A stretch of DNA of 34,255 nt from Lenisia limosa (taxonomy: Eukaryota > Breviatea). Numbering within the stretch: position 1 is the stretch's first letter; each line of letters starts with the position of its first letter. Below the pieces are notes generated by a model, which worked only from the letters and a program-made list of their open reading frames with translations, had not been told where the DNA came from and made no database searches. The DNA is taken from the NCBI GenBank assembly GCA_001655205.1, contig LPNZ01003081.1, positions 1 to 34,255 on the forward strand, in the 5' to 3' direction. The translations under genes and the position numbers were made by a program. Positions 9,743 through 19,900 of this stretch are shown piece after piece.

Positions 9743-10805
9743 ATGACGATAAGCTCGACAGGTGGCAGTGCAAGTTGGCTACTTGTAGTAAACTCACCAT
9801 TTAGAAACCGTTCAAAGGTCTTCAGGCATTTCAAACAAGCCACTAAAAGTTTCCTCTTATAATGAAGCAAGGTTTGCCTTTGTGTTTCATTCGATTCCTC
9901 TTCGTCATATTGACGTTACAGCCAAACCATTACAACTCCAGGTTTGGAGGAGAGGATCCGCGCCGAGATCCTGGCACTCCCAATGCCAGTCGTACTGAAC
10001 CAGGTCTGAGTCTGATATTGATGAAACTGCCAAAGTTTACCCCCACAACCCCTCACCGTGTAGAATCTGAAATTGACCCACCCCCTCTTGCCAATGACAT
10101 CCCAATGGAAGAGGTAACACAGACCAGCATTTTCACTCTTCAGAGCTACCAGGATGTTGTTGACGAGCTTGCCCGCCGGTTTGGTCTTGACATGTCTAAA
10201 AACTTCCTTCCTGAAGGAGACCCTATTGTCTACGAGGGCATGATTGGCCCGGGCGCCAGGGCTAGAGAGGCCAAAATGGCGGTGGGATTCCCTTTTTTTG
10301 TAATTGCATAGGTTTGGAGAGAGCGTCTCATTTGGTGTGCCTCCTACATTGTTGATTCCGATATTGTGGTAAGCAACAGGAAATCGCAAAATTATCACTT
10401 ATAACATTAGATCCCCAGTATTTACTTCTGCCCTCTGTGCGCTAGATTAATCAGTGAACCTGTTACTGCTCAAGATGGCACGACGTATCATCGGTCGGGG
10501 GTGGGGGTCATATTCAATTTAGATTTGAGTGTTTTGTGGTGTTAGTTTTCTTAAATCCAAAATGACTTACTTTGTAGCCCTGCATTAGTGGCATGGCAAA
10601 GGAGAAACGGAGAAGTGTCTCCTGTCACACTGAAACCAATGGTAAATCTCCTATTGGTCTAATACCCAAGGACTGCAGTGAATTGGTTCTCTCTTTGGAC
10701 TTCCTTCAGTCAATGGTTCTGATGCTGGAGGCTATTGTGAAGTTCGACAAGATGACTATGACCAAAGATAAGAAGAAGAAACGCCAAAGCACGAGAAAAT
10801 ACTAA
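9743..10805 (+). CDS. U-box domain protein with unrecognised N-terminal region
   Basis: A C-terminal U-box, the RING-like fold that recruits ubiquitin-conjugating E2 enzymes, is clear: YFCPLCARLISEPVTAQDGT, then TYHRPALVAWQRRNG and EVSPVTLKPM, matching the U-box core (CP, EPV, DG-TY, SPVT-P). The start at ATG 9743 (MTISST) splices in phase to ETVQRSSGISNKPLK. Later exons give GLEERIRAEILALPMPVVLN, a Pro-rich linker (ESEIDPPPLANDIP), a conserved-looking block (YQDVVDELARRFGLDMSKNF, then DPIVYEGMIGPGARAREAKM and VWRERLIWCASYIVDSD) and the U-box. A short Lys-rich tail (KDKKKKRQSTRKY) ends at TAA 10803-10805. One intron, 10642-10670, is 29 nt. The U-box start is fixed by an intron beginning GTCGGG. 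The N-terminal block matches no family I know. E3 ligase activity is inferred from the U-box alone. The gene is tail-to-tail with the giant coiled-coil gene. Confidence 0.78.
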
Positions 10806-10927
10806 CGCAGTTAATCAATTATGTATTATTCATTAACCGAACAAAAATGAATTACTAAAATACATGTAATAAGAACAAATAGAATTAAATAACATAGAAC
10901 CATCAACATAACCATCAACATAACACA

Positions 10928-13900
10928 CTACTTTCTGGAGCTTGTACTGTGCGAACGTCGACTCAGAGACTCAGCAAGCTGGTTTTCCACCCCGATCCTG
11001 GCAAATGAGAAAAGAAAAACCAGTCTTACAGTCTTCTGGAGTGCCTTTCTAACTGAGCTGGCTCCACAAGCTGGTCAACCTAAAATAGGTCATATTATAC
11101 TTTGGTGAGAGACCAATGATCATAAAGACACTGACCTTTAAGTTGGCCAGAGATGCATCAAGTAAGTTATGAAGTCTCGACAGCTCAGAGTTATTGGCCG
11201 AAGCACGCGCTGTGTTTTCTTTTCGACGGTTCTGAGAGCATGATCAACTATTTTCCGACAGTAAAAACAAAACAAAAATAATCAACGATGAATACCTCCT
11301 TTTCTTTTAGTCTGGCCTCAAAGCGAGCAAGTTTCGCCACTGAAAGGTTATAAACTGGAATTCAGAAAATTGATATTATTGACAATGATGATTTCTTGCT
11401 CACAATCGGCTTCAACTTGCTGTCGTTGTTCAGTCATTTGGCCTCTGATACGTGATGCCTCTTTCTGTGCATCATCAGCGCGAACACGGGCAGTTTTGAG
11501 GTCGGCTCGTGCCGACTCCGTATCACCATGAGCCTGGGGCCATTAACAACGCTGTGACAATGCTAGTAATCTTTTAACTCTGCTTACTTTTAGTAATTGG
11601 CTTCGAAGTTGTGTTTCAGCTCGCTAAAATAATGAGAAGACTTTCGCGTAGTTTACCTTCCATTCTTGCCGAAGAGCATTGACTTGACTTTTGTTCTTTG
11701 ACGATTCCGATCTATGCTTGTTAACAAGTGAAGAGAGCTCACTTTAACTTCTCAAGAGCCCGCTGGTGTTCCTCTTCCAGAGATTTGCGATCATTAGAGG
11801 CTTGAGAAAGTGTCTAAAGAGTCAATCGTTATGATTAACCCACCTCCTGAAGTTCTTGCCTGGCCTCCCTTCTGGCTGCCTCAACCGCTATCGTCCGTGC
11901 CGCCTCTTGGTCCTTCAAAGAAAGCGAACTGTCCCGACTTTGTCTCTCAAGCAGACCCGTCATCTCATGGATTCTCAGCCTCTCAGAATTCAGCAGCTGC
12001 TCCTGCGAAACAAGCTCATCATCAAGGGCCTTCATGATTGCTGTCACATCTGGTGTGATTAGCCGGAGAAACTCATTGAGGTCCAAGATCTTATCTCACC
12101 CAAAGTGGCCTGGAACGACGGGCTGTCACCAGGCATTGTTGACACGGTCTCTGCAAAGGCTTCGGGCTGTTTAGCCGGACCGGTGGACTTGGAAAGCCAT
12201 TGGTCGAGGTGCGTCACGTGCGGCCATTGGGCCTATTGTATCAGATCTCTTGACCAGAGTAAGTCAAGTCCTACCACTGGTACAGCCCGTCTGAAGGCGG
12301 CCGCAATATCGATGCCCTGCGTTGCGACCTGGCCGGCTGATACCGCACAAGCGCGCGCTGACACCAAGTCCGCGGTCAGTGAGGCGATCTGTTTCTGTGT
12401 GGAGCTTCTAAATAGATAAGTAAGCACAATGGTACCACTTGTGGAAGGGACCCTTACAAGTCATTTTTCAGAGTATCTTTGTCATACGTCGCAGATTCAT
12501 TGGACGATCGAAGGTCGTTTTCGTACTACGGGGTCAGACCTTTTCAATACCCACCTTGTGCTGAAGTTTGACAAGTTGTTGCGAAAGGTTCGATTTGTCC
12601 TCAGAAAGTTGCCTGTCAAAGTTAGAGCAAAAGCCCTAGTGCAACCTACTCGATTCTGGCCTGGGCGGTCTTGGCTTGCTGTTGAGCCGGCTGAGCCAGA
12701 GCGGCCGCGGCTGATCGGACTGCCTCCTCCACCGCCTGAAATATGAGAATGTCGCTGAAGCAAGAAAGTAATGCCCACATCAAGCTCTTGGCTAGGATGG
12801 ATAACGGAAGAGGAAACCGAAAGGCCACGCGCAACTCTGGAGCTGTATTGTGCCAGATGGTCACGTGAGTTCATTTCATCCATACGGTTCTACAAGGATC
12901 AGTGGGCGTTGTCACCAACCTTTCTTTCAGCATCTGCGAGTTTAGCCTCCAAGGCCCGGGTCTTGGCCAAAGCGTCCCTGTAAAGTGAGGGCAAAACAAA
13001 GAATGCTGTTTCATACTCAGTTTCCTTGGCAGCGGAATGAACCGACCGCAGTGATGAAGTTTGGGCGTCTCTTCGTTCACTGTCCAAAACAGAACACACT
13101 AACTGCGACAAAACACTGGGAAGTAGAGTCTAAAACATGACAAGCAGCACAGCACTCCGTACCAGGTCACATTGCTTGACTTCCTTATCCTGAACCGAAA
13201 GAGCAGAGGTGACACTCTCCGAAACAGTTCGCGTTAAAGTCGTTGCATTCTCGAGGTCTGTTGAGAGCTGCTGGATCTAAACGTGTCAGTGCAGGGTGCA
13301 TCAAAAAAGCACAGTCCAACCTTTGCCTCAAGAGTTTCACTGTCAAAGGATTTGCCACGAAGTGTGTCCTCCAACTCCCTGCGATGTTACAAACTCAATA
13401 CAAGCAGTAGATGGCATACTCGATCCTGGCCTGGGCGGTCTTGGCTTGCTGCTGAGCCGGCTGAGCCAGTGCGGCCGCGGCTGACCTGACGGCCTCCTCC
13501 ACCGCCTGCGGCACGGGTGTGGCAGACAGGGATGGCACAATATCGGTAATAGAGACCTGAAGAGCGGAAGCAGTTGCGGAAAGAACACAGCGGTACGCGG
13601 ACTGATTAGCATCAAGGGCCTTTTGAATGGTCTCGGCCTGGTGCTGTAAGGGCCGTTCAGCTGAAAAGAACAAACCTCAGCTTGAAGACGCGTGCGTTCA
13701 GCGCGCAGTAAAGCGGAAACTTGCTCTTGCTGAAAGAGTTAACCAAAAAAAAAACTCACATCAGTCTTTGCAGATGACACGTCACGCTCCATATTGGCAA
13801 CTGCCCGAGTGACAGCCTTGCTCATTTCAACATCGAAGTCCCTTTGGAGTGTTGTTGTTTTCGTTTCATGCTCCGAAATAGCCTTCTATAGCAGTTAGCA

Positions 13901-16900
13901 TCATTGACAGCTGACCCACTGCTAATGAACGTCGCGAAGACTCAAGTTCCAAGGTCAGCTCTCGAACTTCTGCAGTTTTTCGTGACACTTCGGACTCGAA
14001 TTCTTGGCGCATAAGTGTCATCTTGTCATTGTGCATCTGAGTAGTAGTCTTGTCTGGAGGGTGAACAGGATGACAGGACAAACGTTTATCTTCAGCCGCC
14101 TTCCGGGCCGCCTGAAGGTCATCAGCAGCCCGGGTTCTCAGGTCATTGAGATCTTGAGATGCTGATGCTGCTGACGATATGAAGCGAGACAGTCTGATTT
14201 TTGCGTCTTCCAATTGCATCTGGAATATTATTAAGGTATTTCTCTGTCGAATGCGTGTTCTCACACCAACCTCGCAGTCAGCAAGAGAGCTTGAAGTGGC
14301 TCTTATTTTGTCCTGTTTTTCCTCAACGATCCTCTCCAGTCGGTCCAACTCAGACTAGAAGGTCAAAAACACCAGTGGAGCCAACCTCTGCAACTTCGGC
14401 TCGAGCCTGCAAGCTCGTAATCCGAGCTGCCGTGGTGTCACTCCGGACAACAGCATCGCGAAGCTGCGACGACAGGCCACTTAAGACGGCAAATACCTCT
14501 TCTGCAGCCGTGGTTGCTGCTTCTGTGGTGTTACAGTCATGAGACACGGTAAAGCACCGTAGATGACAACCAACTATTTTGAGCGTTGTCATCGTCATGG
14601 AAGAGACTGAGAGGTAATCTTGCAACCGGAGCAGCGGATGACAACCATGAATCAAGAGTTGAAATGTCCGACCATTGGGCCTATTGTGTCAGAGGGGGTT
14701 AAGTCCTACCACTGGTACAGCCCGTCTGAAGGCGGCCGCAATATCGATGCCCTGCGTTGCGACCTGGCCAGCTGATACCGCACAAGCGCGCGCTGACGTC
14801 AAGTCCGCGCTCAAAGTCGTCAGTGCTGTCTCCTTTTCTGCAACTAAAGCCCGGGCTTCCGATCTAGAATTCCAATGAATACCGCCGAGCTCTTTTGCCT
14901 TTTGCCTATTGTGCCTACAGTCTTGCGTTGAGTTTGAGTTGAATTTCATGAGCAGCCATTGAAATGTCGGACATTTTCGATGAAGCCTGAAGCGTGAGAA
15001 GTGACGAGAGACCGACCTCAGTGACCTCAACGTCCTTCTCTGCTGAAACCTGGCGCAGCTGGCTCTCAAGAGATCTGCACTGTAAGAAAAATAAGGAAGA
15101 CGACATACTCGATCCTGGCCTGGGCGGTCTTGGCTTGCTGCTGAGCCGGCTGAGCCAGTGCGGCCGCGGCTGATCGGACTGCCTCCTCCACCGCCTGTGG
15201 CACGGGCGGCTGAAAATGAGAATCTCAGGAGATACAACATACCGCGTAAGAGGATGTTGGCGTCCAGGAGGAGTCTCCATCAACGCTTTCCAGAAGATCA
15301 CTATTGGCATGGATGGAAGATGTTTTGAGATCCAGGCTTCTGTCTGTCTTCGGGGCTCGGAGCTCAGGCAGGTTTGTGGTTTTCAAGAGGTCAGAGAACG
15401 GAATACCGAGTCCTGCTGCCACTGATGACGCGAGGGTCTTGAGGTTTTGGAGGTTTTGGTCAGATCGCCTCCGCATCTCAGCAGCCTTTCATGTCAAGGC
15501 AAAAAAGAAGATATCATATCAAAATAGCCATTCTTAATAAAACGTAAGATAAATCATCTACAACATGTTAGGCATGTCACAGTCATTATGGTTCAAAATG
15601 GAACAAACCTGCCATCCGAGACCTGTACGCTCGTCTTCATAAACAGATGCCATTTGGTCCCACTATAACTGTCACGACATTGTTGGGCTCACCTCCTTCA
15701 GTCCCTCATCAACTCGCTTTGTTAGAGCAGCAATATCAATATCGCGTGCAGTAACCTCTCGATTCTTATCAAGCAGCTCTTCTGCCATCTTCGTGAGCCT
15801 GGTGTGTACGTCAGCATGGGCTACCTGGAGTTCCTCAAACGAGGCCTTTTGCACACTGCCTGCTTGGAACTGTCTCTCTAAGTTCAACTACACGGTCAGG
15901 CAAGAAAGAGTAACCAAAAACATGCAGCGAAACTGACCTTAGCAGTTTGTAGTTCATCTTCAGCAGCAGATAGCTTCTTCTTGACAGTCCGTAGAGATTC
16001 CTCAAGGGACGTAGCGTGATTCTAAAAGGGTCAGTTATTAGAGAGTAACAACGTTAACCTACTTGAGATTCAGTAAGCTTTTTCTGTAGTCCTTCAGAGG
16101 ACTCCATAGCGTTCTTCAAAACAGCACTATTCAATGAGCACAGTGATCAAAAGGTAAGATCACGGAAAACACCCACCTTCTCTCATCAAGATTGGCCTGT
16201 AGAGTTTCAGCTCGGTCAGCATCCGCCTTGGCCGATTCAAACTGATGGGTTAGGACCGTCAGAGTCTCTCAACCCACTCTTTCACTCAGCATGGTAAGCC
16301 GCGCTGTTGTGTCACGTAGTTCGGTCTCCGCAGCTTCGGCCCTCTGCGCCACTGCCGACTGTTCGGAAGCTTGCGTTGAGATGCGTCTAGACGATAAGAT
16401 GCTAAATGATAGACACATTGATTTAGGCGATACATTGTTTGCCATTATTTATTGGCCTCCCCACCTTTGGGCTTGTGCTAGTTTAGCGTCAGTATCAGCA
16501 GCACTGATTTTAAATGCAGTGAATTGGTTGTTGAGATCTTGCCACTCATTTTGAAGGGTTTCAATTCGCTCTTGGTGCCTCAGACTAAAACAATAAGAAT
16601 TGCACTTCTTCATTAAACAAAAAATACTGAATATCCCGATCAAGGGGTTGGGCATTATGAACAAAATACCAACCTCTCGGCATTGTAAGCCTCGAACTGA
16701 ACTTGGCTGTCTATCGCGGCCCGGGCCTCTTGGCTCTCCTGTCGAGCGGAAAGATCGGATAAACTCCGAGCTACGGCGCTCGTCACTCTGTGCTCAGTTT
16801 GCTGAAAATAGTTACCTTGGTCAACTCCAAAACCGATCTTATCACGCTGGCCTACTCTGATAAGACCGTCAGCCGTATTGAGACACATGACAGTGTCAGC

Positions 16901-19900
16901 TCGGAGGGACTTCACTTCGAAGCGCATTTCACGCACAGCTCTACCAGCCCATCGAAGGAACTGAAACATTAGAAAAAGTACTCACTTCAATCTGGTCGAT
17001 TGCGGTACTCAAAATGGTTTAATTTGTTGAAATTCCTTTCACAATTAGACCTTTCCCCTCTATTTCATAATCAGACCGGTTTTAATATAAGCCCATACTT
17101 AATGGAATGAAGCACCCAATACAACACAGTGACAGCCTACAGTCTCTCTGTCCTCAGCCTGGCGTCTTTTGGTGCGATCAGCCAAGAGTATTGCGGACTC
17201 GGTTGCAGCTCGCTGCTTCGTTAACTCCGAATATGCCGTGTCAAGGTCACTCTAAACGGATCAGGCTTGTTGTATGGTTCACACTTTGGTGCTGTAAAGC
17301 AAGTAGGATTGCGTACCTCCATCTGCTGTTTAGTGAACTGAGAGGCCATTTCAGCTGAAGCTTGGTACGATTCGAAGAATGAATTCATTCTAAAACAGTC
17401 AAAAAAGGGAGTAGACAAAGTCAGCAAACTGAGCCATGTTGTCGTTTATGATGCCGCTGAGCCTGTTTTCAATACCCTGCGACTGGGCAGTCAGGTTCTG
17501 CGACTCGGCCTGTATGGACTGTGCCGCACGTTTGAGTGCGTCAGCCGCTTCGGCCTCCAGAATGTCATTTCGAGCTCTCAGGTGGTCAACTTCCTCCTCA
17601 AGCTGCGAGACATGCCGGCGGAGAACAGCCTGTTAATGTTGAATGATACGTAGGGGTTGGGGCTTACAGTTTGGTCAGACTCCGTCAGAGACTTCAAATC
17701 CTCCGTTAATCGCGTGACTCGAGTGGTCTTCGCGGGTAAGTAGCGGCGAAACATAGTGCATAGTTATAGTGAGATAACCCACCAGTGAGACGTTGGTCGC
17801 TTCTGCCTCTGATAAGCACTTGCCAGTTTCAGCAAGCTGGCTAGCAAGTTCAGCCTTGGTCTGTGGAGTGAGCAATAGTGCTGAACTAGGAGAGCCTACC
17901 GTAGTGATGTCATCAAGCTGGGCAAGAGCTTCCTCCAACCGGCGGTTCGCAGTTTCAAATTCGGACTCGAACCGGCCTGACTCTTGACGGAGTCGCAAGG
18001 ATTCCTCCCTCTTGACAGCATTAGATCTCTGATCCGTTTTGCTTTGCCCCTACCTCAGAAGAAAGAGCGGACTTGAGAGAAGCAGCCGCGCTAGCCTCGG
18101 GTTCCAGGAGAGACAGGCGATGGACTTCGCGCTCAAGGTCCCTGGGCTGATTAGAATTGCAAGTTACACCTGTTAGAAAATAAATCCCCCAACCTTGCAA
18201 TTTGACGTTGTTGTTCAAGTTCATTATGTAACTCTAAAACGAGTAAGAAGACCAACCAACACCCAGGACTTACCATTTCGGATTTTTTCAGAAGAGTTAA
18301 CCCGAGATTCAGCAGCAAACAGGTTCTGCTCCAGAGTCGTCACCTAAAAAAGTATTACATATTGCGACATGCAAATACATACTTACATACAACATATCGA
18401 TATGCAAATGTAATGTACTTACATATAATATGTATATCATATCATATTATATATGATATGATAATGTATAGATGTAGAATGAGACAGCCGAAAACATTGA
18501 TATTATTGCTCACCTTAGACACAAGGGAGACGGTCGCGTCGGCTTCATTTCGGATTTGGGCGCTCAGACCCGTCGCTTGTGATGTGGCTAAATTGGATGA
18601 CAATGAGGACAGGTGAGGTCAGCACACCTTGTGCGGCGGTTTCCTCAAGGGTGGCAACAAGGGCGCGAGCAGAAGTGAGTTCTCTCGTCAAAATGGCTAT
18701 GTCATCCTCCAGGGCTTCGCGGTTCTACAGCATGACAGTAGCGGGTGGAAAGCAATGAAATCTCTTTAATTGAGTACAAATAAATCAGAGGAATGCCCAC
18801 TGTTTTTTCCTCAGAGAAGCTAGATCGGAGAGTGGTTAGCTCGATTTGAGACATTCGGACATCATCTTCGGCAGCCGAGAGTTTGTGACTTAAAGTGTCG
18901 GCATTGACCTTGGCTTCCGACAACTTTGACCGCACGCTTCGCAACTCAGTTTCAGCCTGAATATCAGTTACCACCCACAAGGTACAAACCTTCTCTCTTG
19001 CGCTGGACTCCATTTCAACCTGACTCTTGGCCTCCTCAACACGCTTGGCGCATGCCCGTTGGCTTTCTGCAAGGGCTGAAATGTAAGGCTTTTATGAAAA
19101 GCCATACCCGAGTTATGCTGGTCAGAAATGGCTTGCACATGGGCTTTAATTCCTTCTTCATAGTCTGCAATCATAGCCTTGGCGTCCTTATATGACGAGT
19201 TTTCCACCTCCGCAATCTAAAAAGCGTTATTAAACCAGTTCAGATCGAGTAACCTTTTCAGCAACAATACGCTTGTGCTCCTCCTTCGGAATCATGGCGT
19301 CCGTTTTGAGAGCAGCGTCCTCCAAGTCGGTGGTCATTCGTTTGACCTCCCGTCGGAAGTCGTCCTCTGCACTGACCAGTTTGACGGCCGCCAACCGCGC
19401 AGCTTCTTCATGGTCATGTACATTTTGCACTGTGGTGTTAGTATCTTTCATGGCGACACAATTCACTGTATGCACCCACCAGCATCCTCGACCAGACTCT
19501 CAGCAAGCTCGGCCCGGGCCTTCAGACGGTCAATCTCAACCTGAGCCTGCTCCTCAGCCTTCCTCCGCGCCTCCTCAGCTGAGCTGTCTCCGGCGGCTAT
19601 GAGCGTTTCCTTCAGTGATCGATGTTGAGCTGAAAGATTGTCTAACGCCAGAGTGTGTGCCGTCTGATTGTCAGCTAGCTGCGCCGCTACCAAACCTTGA
19701 GGTTCGAAAGCTTGTCTTCGATGTCAATTTCCAGAGTACTGAGCTCGACCTTCAGCGCCGTGACTTCTCGCTCCCGTTCTATGAGCTCCTTCTCAAGCCG
19801 TTCTGCAAATATAAGAATCCGATTTTCGTCCCCCACGTTTTTCTTGACTGAGGTTGTTAGACCTCTCAGTTGCTGAGTCCAAGTCGGCTTGTCTTGCGGC

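Noticed and set aside
12429-12746. Plus-strand frame of 105 codons (and similar plus frames at 14201-14542 and 19273-19602)
   Set aside because: They are antisense to GC-rich coiled-coil exons, where absence of stops on the reverse strand is expected.
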